Below, in pieces: positions 26,478 to 35,186 of a stretch of 64,000 nt of DNA (within the stretch, counting starts at the first letter, position 1; every line of letters starts with the position of its first letter). The DNA lies in contig CAKUPC010000001.1 in NCBI GenBank assembly GCA_934675095.1, positions 1 through 64,000 on the forward strand, given 5' to 3'. Source of the DNA: an uncultured Bacteroidales bacterium. GTDB lineage: Bacteria > Bacteroidota > Bacteroidia > Bacteroidales > UBA932. The position numbers and the translations under genes were made by a program. The notes under the pieces were generated by a model. It was not told the DNA's origin. It saw only the letters and a program-made list of their open reading frames with translations, and did not search any database.

Positions 26478-29400
26478 TCAGAACATATTGATGCTGAGGA
26501 CTGGGCCGATGTAGAATTTCGGGACATCGGGGATGCCGAGAGCCTTGCCGACTGTGGCGAGGCCATTCCAGTCGGGAGCGCCGTTGAAGTTCACGCTGAC
26601 GCCGAGGGTGCAGGGGATTGTGAGCCAGAGGATGCACTGGATGTCGAGCGAGAGGTCGAATCCGTAGGTCATCAGGCTGCCCGTGCCCTTGCCAAGGCCG
26701 AGGGCGGCGTTGCTGAAGAGGGTGCAGTCGAAGTGCGGGGTGAGCAGCAGGCGGCGGATGTAGATGCAGCTCCATAGGAGGGAGCGGTCACCGACGTAGA
26801 TGGGAATGGCATAGTCGGCCGTGAACTTGGCGAGGTTTTCGGTGCGCTGGACGAGGGCGGAGCGAAGCGACGCCGCAGGGATGCCGCGCGGGAGGATGCC
26901 CGTGGCCGAGGTGCTGAAAGGTGCGCTTGTGTAGAGCCTGCCCTTCTCTCGGGTCGGCATCTGACCCTGCCACAGCCCCGTGAGCTTGAGTCCCTGTTCT
27001 GGGGTGAAGCCGGGGAAGTAGCCGTAGGCGTAGCCGAAGGCGGCGGGGGAGTACCAGTGGGTCATGCCGAGCGGGTAGCTCAGTCCCGCCTGAATGCCTC
27101 CGCCCCAGCGCGGGAACACGCCCGAGTTGTTCACCGGAAGAATCCCGTAGAGGCTCACCGAGGCCGTGAGGTTCTGCGCGGGCAGGTTCTTGAACGACTT
27201 CATCTTCCGGTCGAACACCCACAGCTTCGAGAGGCCTTCTGGTGTGGCGGAGCCGCTGCCCGTGCCCGAACTCAATCCGCTGCCGCCGTAGCTGCCATCG
27301 GGAATGCCTGCGGCGCGGAAGATGAGGGCGTTCGCGTCCCTGCGATCGTTGCTGATGTAGTAGCTCACGCGCGGGGTGAAGCCTCTGCTCCATCCTCCTG
27401 AGGAGAACTTGAACGGGATGTATGCGCTGACGCTTCCGGAGATGTTGGGAACCGACGGATGCGCCTCCGAACGGGTCTCAATCGAATAATAGCCGCCGTC
27501 CATCTCCCTGAGAATCAGGCTGCTCTGCCGCGCTGCCCTGTCGTTGAAGTCGAGGCTTAGCTCAAAGACGGGATATAGCCCCGTGTATTTGAGGTTGAGG
27601 TGTGCGGAGTGCCTCCAGCGTGCCTTGTCGTAGGGATCCTTGTGCGCTGAATATCCCACGATGCCGGAGAATGTGCCGAGCTGGTTCTGGAGCACTGCCG
27701 TCGCTCCGAGGTTCACATAGTCGAATATGTTGTCCCCCAAATCATTGGCATTCATCAGCACCGGAATGTTGGCATAGAACGGAGCCCACGAGTGCACACG
27801 GAACATCTGCGGCACCTTGCGGTAGCGCCGCGGCGCGGACAGCGTCATCGTGTCCGCACGGGCGGCCTCGGTCTCAAGCAGCTCCGCATTTCCGTAAATC
27901 TTTTCGGCCCTGCGCCTTGCCTGCTCCGAGAGCTTGTCTGCAATCGGCCAGCTGTAGCGCTCGTTCCAGTCCGTCTCCTTGTCAAAAAGTTCAGCGGCGG
28001 ACGTGCGGAAGATCATCTTTCCCTTGATTGTCTGAGATGAGTAGTAGAGCCAGCGGCCGTCCGCATCAAACTGATAGTCAGAGGCTCCGTATCTCGTGGA
28101 TGTCAGCTGCCTCAGGGTTCCGTCCGCCGGGTCGAGGCTGTAGAGCTCGTTCACTCCCGTCCTGTCGCAGGTGAACAGCAGGACTGACTGCCCTGCATTG
28201 TCTGATGTCCCCGATTGATGGCCGGTGCCTGAACCCCCGACATAGCCTTGGAGATTTTTTATCTGCACGGGCCGCGGCGCGAGAGTCATGACCCAGCGAT
28301 ATTCGTCTTCCGCCACTTCATAATGAAACTCATTCGGACTTCCGAGCGCTCCTGCAAGGTTGTGGCGGTGGTCGGGAGCGACGTCGAGGCGATATATCCC
28401 GAAGCCGCCCTTCGATATTCCCGAAACATAAATATCCCTTCCGCACCACGCCGCCTCGACGATTTGCAGCGAATCCGGAGCGTCGAACGACATCTCCCTC
28501 TTCCCGTTGCCGGCATTTATGAACGTCAGCCTCGAACCTCCCTCCGGCCGCGTTTCGACAGTCGCGACGTGCGCATATTTTTCCGAAGGCACGGGATTAT
28601 ATAACCATCCCTTGCGGGTCAGGCTTTTCGATGCCCTTCCGTCTGTCCGTATATTCCGTATCAGCGAAGTGTATTTCAGCGTCCAGCGTGCATCGGGCAC
28701 GGACTCGCTCCAATAAATCCGTCCCGTCACGGGCGAATGCTTCAGCGCCCCCGCGTAACTTCCGAAATGCGTGATGAACTTTTCCGCAAACATATCTTTA
28801 GGTATAGATTCTCTTTCCGTGGACACCCCGTCATCAACATCGTTTCCGGATGTATCCGAATCCGCCGGAAGTTTAATTTGAACTAATTGATAATTGTCTG
28901 TATATCCGTGTTTTACGGCAAAAAGCTCATCCCCGGCAATCAGCAGGCTCTCATAGTCGGCAGGTTTCTTCGGAGTCCGCGTCACCTGCTCCATCGGCAT
29001 ATAAGGCCGTCTCTTCTCCGCATCTGCCCTCCACACCGCCGTCACGCTGTCCCGCACCGCCGGAAACGAGTTCACGAGATCCTTCCCAGTTGTCCGCTTC
29101 GCGACCACCTCGCGAACGTCAAGCCGCAGCGGATGGCGGGAGGCATAGTCCAGATAGTCGGCGATGTAGTCGTCCCTGTCGTACATCCAGCGCAGCCCTC
29201 CGTAGGTCAGGTAGCCGAGCGCATACCAGTCCGGGGTGTATTTCCGCTGCGAGCCGAAGCGCCACTGGTCCCAGTCCCGCAGATCGCCCTGGTCGAAGCA
29301 GACCATGTAGTAGTTCAGGAAATCGGCCTTGCGTCCCCGTCCCGAGCGTGTCAGTTCCGTCTCCGCGCAGACCGCGTCGCCCTCCAGAAACGAATTTTCG

Positions 29401-29915
29401 GTGTACAGCCCGGCCGTGAGCCCGTTCCACATCTCACCGAAGAACCAGCCGAACGGCCTCTGCGCATGGCTCAGCCCGAACTGCATCTGGCTTATGTGCC
29501 GCGACTCATGCACCGCCAGCTGCGCCGCCCACGGAGTCGCCTCCGCGCCATAGACCTGCGGCAGCGTGTAGGCGTCCATCCTTTTCGGCGCCCATGCCAC
29601 TGAACCGTTTGAAACTGAGTTGTATGCGTGCAGCACCACCGGCATCTTCCCCCGTATGCATTCCCCAGGCAGGTAGCCGCTCGTCAGCCCCACAGGTTTC
29701 CTGAACCGCTCCATCTCGCGGGCATAGACCCGTGCGAGGGAGTCAAGCCCGCGCGGGTAGATGATGCGGTAGTTCTCGCTCTCGATGCTGTACCACCTCC
29801 TGCATCCGGGGTCATCCCCGGCCGTGAAGAACTGCGCCCGCGCCGCCGCCGGCAGGAGCAGCAGGGCAGCGGCGACGGCAATGCCGAATCTGTATAATCG
29901 CTTCATCTTTTTCAT
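26478..29915 (-). CDS. Predicted secreted metalloprotease-like / beta-propeller / outer-membrane barrel fusion
   Basis: 1145 residues from ATG 29915 (ATG 29906 is an equally good start; the frame upstream is out of coding character). Signal peptide MKRLYRFGIAVAAALLLLPA ending ARAQ. Residues about 30-200 carry a gluzincin-like zinc site: AVHESRHISQMQ (HExxH at 136-140) and SFLEGDAVCAE with a candidate third ligand Glu about 178. The middle (about 350-660) has TolB/PD40-type propeller blades, for example LYSLDPADGTLRQLTSTRYG then FDADGRWLYYSSQ. From about 740 the sequence is barrel-like and ends GPVLSINMF with a terminal Phe. This would display a peptidase-like head and propeller on an outer-membrane barrel. 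Proteolytic activity is unproven; I do not know an established name. Confidence 0.75.
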   Translation of the reverse strand: MKKMKRLYRFGIAVAAALLLLPAAARAQFFTAGDDPGCRRWYSIESENYRIIYPRGLDSLARVYAREMERFRKPVGLTSGYLPGECIRGKMPVVLHAYNSVSNGSVAWAPKRMDAYTLPQVYGAEATPWAAQLAVHESRHISQMQFGLSHAQRPFGWFFGEMWNGLTAGLYTENSFLEGDAVCAETELTRSGRGRKADFLNYYMVCFDQGDLRDWDQWRFGSQRKYTPDWYALGYLTYGGLRWMYDRDDYIADYLDYASRHPLRLDVREVVAKRTTGKDLVNSFPAVRDSVTAVWRADAEKRRPYMPMEQVTRTPKKPADYESLLIAGDELFAVKHGYTDNYQLVQIKLPADSDTSGNDVDDGVSTERESIPKDMFAEKFITHFGSYAGALKHSPVTGRIYWSESVPDARWTLKYTSLIRNIRTDGRASKSLTRKGWLYNPVPSEKYAHVATVETRPEGGSRLTFINAGNGKREMSFDAPDSLQIVEAAWCGRDIYVSGISKGGFGIYRLDVAPDHRHNLAGALGSPNEFHYEVAEDEYRWVMTLAPRPVQIKNLQGYVGGSGTGHQSGTSDNAGQSVLLFTCDRTGVNELYSLDPADGTLRQLTSTRYGASDYQFDADGRWLYYSSQTIKGKMIFRTSAAELFDKETDWNERYSWPIADKLSEQARRRAEKIYGNAELLETEAARADTMTLSAPRRYRKVPQMFRVHSWAPFYANIPVLMNANDLGDNIFDYVNLGATAVLQNQLGTFSGIVGYSAHKDPYDKARWRHSAHLNLKYTGLYPVFELSLDFNDRAARQSSLILREMDGGYYSIETRSEAHPSVPNISGSVSAYIPFKFSSGGWSRGFTPRVSYYISNDRRDANALIFRAAGIPDGSYGGSGLSSGTGSGSATPEGLSKLWVFDRKMKSFKNLPAQNLTASVSLYGILPVNNSGVFPRWGGGIQAGLSYPLGMTHWYSPAAFGYAYGYFPGFTPEQGLKLTGLWQGQMPTREKGRLYTSAPFSTSATGILPRGIPAASLRSALVQRTENLAKFTADYAIPIYVGDRSLLWSCIYIRRLLLTPHFDCTLFSNAALGLGKGTGSLMTYGFDLSLDIQCILWLTIPCTLGVSVNFNGAPDWNGLATVGKALGIPDVPKFYIGPVLSINMF

Positions 29916-29932
29916 TCTCAAATCCAACCCCA

Positions 29933-30020
29933 CAAAGTTATCGTTTTCTCGCGGCAATTCCCAAAATCGGCGTGTTTTTCGGAATTGCATTCCAAGAAAT
30001 GGCGTGATTTTCGGAATTTG
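29933..30020 (-). promoter_or_regulatory. Promoter and 32-bp-spaced repeats upstream of the metalloprotease/barrel gene
   Basis: The minus strand has TAACTTTG (29933-29940), a TAnnTTTG box 17 bp before ATG 29915. Behind it an 18-bp element GGCGTG(T/A)TTTTCGGAATT (plus strand) occurs at 29969 and 30001, offset 32 bp. A 9-bp hairpin ATTTGTCTT/AAGACAAAT follows at 30016-30038. Confidence 0.6.
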
Positions 30021-30053
30021 TCTTTGCGTAAGACAAATCATTTGTTGCGGGAA

Positions 30054-30164
30054 TTGAGCAAAAATTGTCATAGATTTGAGTAAAAATTCATATCAAATTG
30101 AGTAAATTTTTGATGACTTTTGAGTAAAAATTGTTTTACTTTTGAACATTTTGTCATATCTTTG
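30054..30164 (+). repeat. Five direct repeats at exact 22-bp period ending in a -7 box (ATPase copy 2 promoter)
   Basis: TTGAG(T/C)AAAAATT-like units start at 30054, 30076, 30098, 30120 and 30142, every 22 bp; the last (TTGAACATTTTG) is degenerate and runs into TATCTTTG (30157-30164), a TAnnTTTG box 20 bp before the ATG at 30185. The exact two-turn spacing looks like a protein-binding array. Confidence 0.85.
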
Positions 30165-30184
30165 TTGCATAAAATCAGTGAATT

Positions 30185-31372
30185 ATGTACAGAAGACGGC
30201 AATATGACGAATTGAAATCAAGGATTTTAGAGCCTCGAAATAAAATTCAGGTTGTTTCCGGCCCACGCCAAGTCGGGAAATCTACGATGATAAAACAGAT
30301 ACTTAAAGAGACCGACATTCCAAGTATGTTCGTTTCCGCTGACGGTGCGGAAAAAGAGAATGCTGATTGGATTAGTGATGTCTGGGAAACAGTTCGTGCG
30401 AGAATGCGGATAGGTAATCTTAAGGAGTTTGTCCTTGCCATTGATGAGATTCATAAGCTTGACAATTGGAGCGAGGAGGTGAAGAGGCAGTGGGATACCG
30501 ACACGTTTGATGACATCAATATAAAGGTCATAATTTCAGGCTCGTCGAGGCTGCTTCTGAAGGCGGGCCTCACAGAGTCTCTTGCAGGTCGGTTTGAACT
30601 CATCCGGATGCCTCATTGGAGTTACATTGAAATGAATGAGGCATTCGGATTGGATGTCGACCGCTATGTCTGGTTCGGGGGCTATCCGGGCAGTGTAAAG
30701 TTCATGGAGAATGAACCGCGTTGGCGAAGATACATTAAGGACAGTATTGTGGGACCCGCAATGGAGAAGGATATTCTTTCGACCGCTGTAATCTACAAAC
30801 CGGAGTTGATGAGGCGGTTGTTTGAACTCGGCTGCACCTATTCCGGAGAGGAAATCTCTCTGACAAAGATTCTCGGACAATTGCAGGATGCCGGAAATGT
30901 CACGACATTGGCTAATTATTTGGAGATTCTGTCCGAGGCTCACCTCCTTTGCGGGTTGCAGAAATATGCTTTCGACAATGCGCGGAAATACAATTCGATT
31001 CCTAAAATGATGGTTTTCAACACTGCGCTTTTGAGTGCCTTGTCCGGTTCATCCTATCAAAAGACATATACGGAGCCGAAATTGTGGGGGCGTTGGGTGG
31101 AGAGTGCAGTCGGTGCGCACTTGCTTAGCGCTGCGGATGAATTTGACTACGAACTTTATTATTGGAGGCAAAAGGATGAAGAGGTGGATTTTATCGTTGG
31201 GAGCGGTCGTCAGTGCGTCGCGATAGAGGTTAAAAGCGGCAGGCGTTCGATGAATTCGGGCTTGTCCGTTTTCGCGGATGGTTTTCACCCTGTTCACTCC
31301 CTTGTCGTCGGCACCGGAGGCGTGCCTTTGGAGGAATTCCTTTCTTGGAGTCTGCAAAACTTGTTTGATTGA
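30185..31372 (+). CDS. AAA_14/DUF4143-family ATPase (copy 2)
   Basis: 395 residues. Walker A GPRQVGKST at about 26-34, DExx box FVLAIDEIHKLDNWSEEV at about 82-98, and SGSSRLL sensor region. The C-terminal DUF4143 domain holds DEEVDFIVGSGRQCVAIEVK, the complete nuclease-like D/E/K pattern. The gene is AT-richer than the adjacent barrel gene, and its promoter carries the 22-bp-period repeat array at 30054-30164. Divergent from the metalloprotease/barrel gene. Function unknown. Confidence 0.92.
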   Translation: MYRRRQYDELKSRILEPRNKIQVVSGPRQVGKSTMIKQILKETDIPSMFVSADGAEKENADWISDVWETVRARMRIGNLKEFVLAIDEIHKLDNWSEEVKRQWDTDTFDDINIKVIISGSSRLLLKAGLTESLAGRFELIRMPHWSYIEMNEAFGLDVDRYVWFGGYPGSVKFMENEPRWRRYIKDSIVGPAMEKDILSTAVIYKPELMRRLFELGCTYSGEEISLTKILGQLQDAGNVTTLANYLEILSEAHLLCGLQKYAFDNARKYNSIPKMMVFNTALLSALSGSSYQKTYTEPKLWGRWVESAVGAHLLSAADEFDYELYYWRQKDEEVDFIVGSGRQCVAIEVKSGRRSMNSGLSVFADGFHPVHSLVVGTGGVPLEEFLSWSLQNLFD

Positions 31373-31431
31373 AGTGTTTTTGGATGTTTTGTGAGGCTGG
31401 AGAAGAATTTCATAGAAAACTGCTGCTGATT

Positions 31432-31463
31432 TTTGCTTATTCGGAGAATCGTCCGTAACTTTG
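31432..31463 (+). promoter_or_regulatory. Consensus Bacteroidetes promoter with GC-rich leader
   Basis: TTTG (31432-31435), 20-bp spacer, TAACTTTG (31456-31463): a full match to the -33/-7 consensus. About 135 bp of leader precede the small ORF at 31605 and contain inverted repeats, including GGCAC/GTGCC from about 31471 and a larger GC-rich hairpin around 31535-31570. It should drive the small peptide and the fimbrillin-like gene together. Confidence 0.75.
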
Positions 31464-31604
31464 CAACCCGTTGGCACTGTGGAATGTGCCGGCGGATTTT
31501 TTGTAAATGAATGTCCTCTCCCTTGTGAACGGGGCGGCATTCCGGTCCGGGGAAGTGCCGGGCGCAAAATAAAAGAAACAAACAACCTTTATAATTTCAA
31601 TACT

Positions 31605-31757
31605 ATGTTCACAAAACATTCTATGCCTCAGCATTATGAGGCACCTCTGGTGTGTATGTACCAGATTTCAGCCGAATCCGGCTTCGCGACGAGCCTCGGG
31701 GCCAAGTCAATCAATCAGTGGGTCGAGGAAGATGACCAGAACGCCCTCAGTTTCTAA
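31605..31757 (+). CDS. Small conserved-looking peptide upstream of fimbrillin-like lipoprotein
   Basis: 50 residues from ATG 31605, ending TAA 20 bp before the lipoprotein start. The sequence has HYEAPLVCMYQISAESGFAT near the start and an acidic WVEEDDQ tail. It resembles the short Bacteroidales peptides of the type YxxPxxxxxxxxxExGFAxS that I have seen ahead of surface-lipoprotein genes; no function is assigned. The frame is open for 98 codons upstream, but the upstream part lies in the leader after the promoter and reads like non-coding hairpin DNA. Confidence 0.6.
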   Translation: MFTKHSMPQHYEAPLVCMYQISAESGFATSLGAKSINQWVEEDDQNALSF

Positions 31758-31776
31758 CCCTCAAATCCTTAAAGCT

Positions 31777-34065
31777 ATGAGAAAGTCATTTGTCTATGCG
31801 GCGGGTTTGATCTGCCTCGCCCTCTCTATCACCAACTGTCAGAAAGAGCCTGTGGATCAGGCAACTCCGGCATCAGAACCTAATTTTGAACTTTTCGCCC
31901 TGCCTGTCACCACCAAGACGGCCAACGACGGCCTTGACACCAAATGGGTCGCGAAGGACGCAATCAATGTCTTCCACGCCGAAGCCGGCACACAGACATA
32001 CACCAGCGACGGCCAGTTCACCGTCAAGAACACCGAGACCGGAAGTTTTGACGGAACGGTTTCCGGGACATTGGACGCAGACAAGTCCTACGACTGGTAT
32101 GCGTTCTATCCGTACAGCAGTTACAATAAGACGCCAGCTGGCGTGTCTCAGAGCACTTTTGGATATACCACTATAGGCGGAGTATCGCAGACTCAGACGG
32201 GCAACGACAGCCGTGCGCATCTTGCCGGCGAGTCTTGTCCTCTCTACGGCATATCCAAGAATGTCCCTTCTGACAAGGCCCCGTCCATCGCGATGAATCA
32301 CCTGACATCCGTCATCAAGGTCTCTGTCACCAACAACAGCGGCGAGAATCTGACTGTCAGCAGCGTTTCATTCACCGGAACAACCGACATCGTCGGAACA
32401 TATTACATCAATTTCGCCGCTTCCCCTGTAGCCTATAAGTCAAGCGGAGACAAATATGTTTCTTCAACCGCTTCCCTCACTGTTTCCAACGGCGAAGTCC
32501 TCGCAAACGGTTCATCAGCAGATTTCTGCATCGCCATCAAACCGTTCACAGCCAAGAGCGGCTCCACCCTCAAACTCGCCGTCAACGGCTACGAAAAGAC
32601 CGTCACCCTCGACAATGACATCACCTTCACCGCCGGCCACATCAAGCCGCTGAATTTTAACTACGACACATCTTCAAGGACTGCGACATTTAATTTCGCA
32701 GATCCGGCGAGCCTTGGATTGACGAAACCCGCTTCTGGGAGTGGAGCAGAAATAACCGAGTCAATAATAAATGGGGGTGTTACTTTATCAGAAACCGATG
32801 GAAGTACAAAAACTCGCTTATGGAATAAAAGTGGCACCTGTGAACTGCGTTCTTATAATGGTGGTACATTGTCTTTTTCAGTGGAGAAAGGATATGTTAT
32901 AAAAACTATAACTTTTGCAGGAAATTCAATAAAAGCAGCGACTGCAGATGTTGGAGAGTATGATAATGGTACATGGCTCGGAGAAAGTTCATCTGTCACT
33001 TTCTCGATAGGCAAAGACGGGCTACAAATAAATTCTGTAATTATTGTGTATGAAAAAGGCATAGTTTTACCATCTCTTACAAAACCAGTAATCACTGCAG
33101 ATGTGAACTCTGCGAAAGACGGAATTGATGTGGTTTGGAGTGATGTTGAGAATGCAATGAAATATGTTGTTTCATGCACCGGACAAGAAAATGTCGAGGT
33201 CGATGCCGGTGTTGAAATCGCATCTTTTGCAGGTCTCACAGTAGGTCAGGAATACACGGTTACTGTAACGGCAACGGCTGACGGCTACAAATCTGCCACC
33301 TCAGATGAGGCAAAGGTTACAATTCCAGACCCTCGCACACCGCTTGCGACACCGGTGGTAATAGCTTTGCTGGAAAACATTAACTCAATTGCCGCAATGT
33401 GGGATGCTGTTGATGGTGCAAAGGATTATACCGTAACTTGCGGCGAGCAGACATTTACAACGGCGGAAACGGAATATACCTTTACCAATCTCGCCTACTC
33501 AACGGAATACACCGTTTCTGTAATCGCCAATCCTTCCGACGAGACTGTCAACACCAAATCCGCCGCCGGTAAATCCGAAACCGTCAAAACCGGAGCCAAT
33601 CCCGATTCAGAAGAAATCTTGACAACAGAACTGACGAACGCAAATATTGTTGCCGCAGGAACGGGTTCAGATGGTTACAAAGATTGGTCTTTTACCGACG
33701 GGAATGGATACATATACAACGCGAAGTGTATAAAGAACTATCATAGCAAGGCCACTTCTTCGTATCACTATATTCAGATAAAAAAAGATGCTGGATACTG
33801 TATTGAGTTGCCGCAAATGCCCGGGTTGATCAAATCTATAGAAATGACAGTCTCTTCTGCAAACAAGCCGATGGATGGTGGTGGAAACACGTCTTCCCTT
33901 GGATTTGGCACGACTAATCAATATTCTGAAGCGGTGGCGACAGGAAAAGATGAAAAGTCTATCATTATTGAAGTTCCTGAAGAAAAACAATCAAACAAAG
34001 GATATATAACATCAGATGGCGCGGTGCGTATTTGGGATATTAAGATATCGTATTACTCAAAATAA
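31777..34065 (+). CDS. Fimbrillin-like lipoprotein with two FN3 domains
   Basis: 762 residues from ATG 31777 (MRKSFVYAAGLICLALS). Lipobox ITNC with Cys at about 20. Residues about 35-290 match fimbrillin-type (Mfa-like) N-terminal domains: FALPVTTKT, DAINVFHAEAGTQTYTSDGQ, YDWYAFYPYSSYN and the KPLNFNYD end. After a small beta domain, two fibronectin type III domains follow at about 435-520 and 522-605 (VVWSDVENAMKYVVSC; MWDAVDGAKDYTVTC). A C-terminal beta-sandwich (about 615-762) is unassigned. Codon use changes from GC-rich to AT-rich at about 32690, at the end of the fimbrillin domain, which suggests a mosaic gene. Probably a surface adhesin or cell-surface stalk protein. Confidence 0.8.
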   Translation: MRKSFVYAAGLICLALSITNCQKEPVDQATPASEPNFELFALPVTTKTANDGLDTKWVAKDAINVFHAEAGTQTYTSDGQFTVKNTETGSFDGTVSGTLDADKSYDWYAFYPYSSYNKTPAGVSQSTFGYTTIGGVSQTQTGNDSRAHLAGESCPLYGISKNVPSDKAPSIAMNHLTSVIKVSVTNNSGENLTVSSVSFTGTTDIVGTYYINFAASPVAYKSSGDKYVSSTASLTVSNGEVLANGSSADFCIAIKPFTAKSGSTLKLAVNGYEKTVTLDNDITFTAGHIKPLNFNYDTSSRTATFNFADPASLGLTKPASGSGAEITESIINGGVTLSETDGSTKTRLWNKSGTCELRSYNGGTLSFSVEKGYVIKTITFAGNSIKAATADVGEYDNGTWLGESSSVTFSIGKDGLQINSVIIVYEKGIVLPSLTKPVITADVNSAKDGIDVVWSDVENAMKYVVSCTGQENVEVDAGVEIASFAGLTVGQEYTVTVTATADGYKSATSDEAKVTIPDPRTPLATPVVIALLENINSIAAMWDAVDGAKDYTVTCGEQTFTTAETEYTFTNLAYSTEYTVSVIANPSDETVNTKSAAGKSETVKTGANPDSEEILTTELTNANIVAAGTGSDGYKDWSFTDGNGYIYNAKCIKNYHSKATSSYHYIQIKKDAGYCIELPQMPGLIKSIEMTVSSANKPMDGGGNTSSLGFGTTNQYSEAVATGKDEKSIIIEVPEEKQSNKGYITSDGAVRIWDIKISYYSK

Positions 34066-34074
34066 TGATTTCAT

Positions 34075-34392
34075 ATGAAGGACAACTCCCCAAATAAGTA
34101 CACCGCATTGTGGCAATCCCTCTGCCAAAACATCGTCCTCGCCGTGCAATCTGGCGGAGATGAGTTCCCGCTCTCGCAGGATGATTTGGAACAAGGTGGC
34201 GGAGACAGACAGAGCTATACATTTCGTTTGGAGTTTGTCGATGGAATGATGCCAAGGCGTTCTGGCACTGCCGTCGGGCGCGACTTGCAGAAAATCCTTC
34301 ATCATTCTTCTGAATTTCAGAGAGCTGCTAAAGGCAAGACTGTGATAATTCGCCTGGATTCAGATTTTAAACTGATAATCAAAGTAGAATAA
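34075..34392 (+). CDS. Small conserved hypothetical protein
   Basis: 105 residues, starting 9 bp after the fimbrillin-like stop. The pattern SYTFRLEFVDGMMPRRSGTA followed by VGRDLQKILHHSSEF and KTVIIRLDSDFKLIIKVE looks like a compact alpha/beta protein that I recall among Bacteroidales hypotheticals. No signal peptide or catalytic motif. The opposite-strand frame (34057-34305) is shorter and has less protein-like composition. A GC-rich hairpin follows at 34431. Confidence 0.6.
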   Translation: MKDNSPNKYTALWQSLCQNIVLAVQSGGDEFPLSQDDLEQGGGDRQSYTFRLEFVDGMMPRRSGTAVGRDLQKILHHSSEFQRAAKGKTVIIRLDSDFKLIIKVE

Positions 34393-34430
34393 TCTCTTCT
34401 TTGGCAACAGACTCTGTAATTTTATGTACC

Positions 34431-34463
34431 ATCCCCGCCCAGTCCAACGCTCCGGGCGGGGAT
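34431..34463 (+). terminator. GC-rich hairpin between convergent genes
   Basis: ATCCCCGCCC (34431-34440) pairs with GGGCGGGGAT (34454-34463) around a 13-base loop. The T tract after it is poor, so it may be a weak or bidirectional terminator between the 34075 gene and the HEPN gene. Confidence 0.55.
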
Positions 34464-34482
34464 TCTGTCTTGGCGGTGCTGC

Positions 34483-34881
34483 CTATTCCATATTTGAGAG
34501 TATATGTCTGACGGTATCTATAAATGTTTCCACCATCGGATAGAGCTCATTTACGGTTTGTTCCGTGTGGTTTATGAAGTCTTCATAATCACCGGAGCTC
34601 CTTTTGCTGAAGAGCACTGAGTAGAAATGTCCGAGTTCGGGTGGAATCTTGCCGGTCAAGACAAAATGCTTGCCCAACATCTGTCTTACTCCGTCGTGAG
34701 ATTTTGTCTCAATGCCATTTGCGACGAGAAGAGCGGATGCCGCATAATAGCAGGCATAGTACAATCTGTTTACGGCAGTGTTATAATATCCGTTGTCTCT
34801 ATGGTCTTTGACTTCATTAAGTGTGCTGACGGCATTCTCAATGCGATAGGCAACAATGGCTTTTCTTTGTTCTTCTGTCAT
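34483..34881 (-). CDS. HEPN-domain protein of HEPN-MNT toxin-antitoxin pair
   Basis: 132 residues, all helical. The signature NRLYYACYYAASALLVANGI at about 40-60 and FSKRSSGDYEDF at about 88-99 (Arg ... Asp-Tyr) place it in the UPF0332-type HEPN group. In such pairs the HEPN protein is usually the RNase-like toxin. Its ATG overlaps the end of the MNT gene by 4 bp (ATGA), giving coupled translation. AT-rich. Confidence 0.9.
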   Translation of the reverse strand: MTEEQRKAIVAYRIENAVSTLNEVKDHRDNGYYNTAVNRLYYACYYAASALLVANGIETKSHDGVRQMLGKHFVLTGKIPPELGHFYSVLFSKRSSGDYEDFINHTEQTVNELYPMVETFIDTVRHILSNME

Positions 34882-35186
34882 AAGGCTATTGCATCTTGAG
34901 TTACATTCTCATAAAATGGGGAGACGATTCTTCCCCAGTCCTTTTTTGTGAAAAAGATGGTGTTTATAAGGACTCCGCTGCTGAGCTCGATTTTATAAAG
35001 CGGGGCAGTGATTCTCATTTCGTCTTCCAATGAGATGTTATTTTTGTCGATGACAACTAGAATGTCTATGTCAGAATCTTTCTTTGCTTCTCCGCGCGCT
35101 TCAGAGCCATAGAGGTATACAGAAACGTCACTTCCAAGAGAAGAGACTGCTTGGCGTATGGCATCCGTGATTTTTTTTCTGTACAT
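34878..35186 (-). CDS. MNT-type nucleotidyltransferase of HEPN-MNT toxin-antitoxin pair
   Basis: 102 residues. The nucleotidyltransferase core LYGSEARGEAKKDSDIDILV (about 24-43) has the GS...R...DxD catalytic pattern. In characterised HEPN-MNT systems this protein AMPylates and silences the HEPN toxin. It is the first gene of the pair and overlaps the HEPN start by 4 bp. Confidence 0.92.
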   Translation of the reverse strand: MYRKKITDAIRQAVSSLGSDVSVYLYGSEARGEAKKDSDIDILVVIDKNNISLEDEMRITAPLYKIELSSGVLINTIFFTKKDWGRIVSPFYENVTQDAIAL

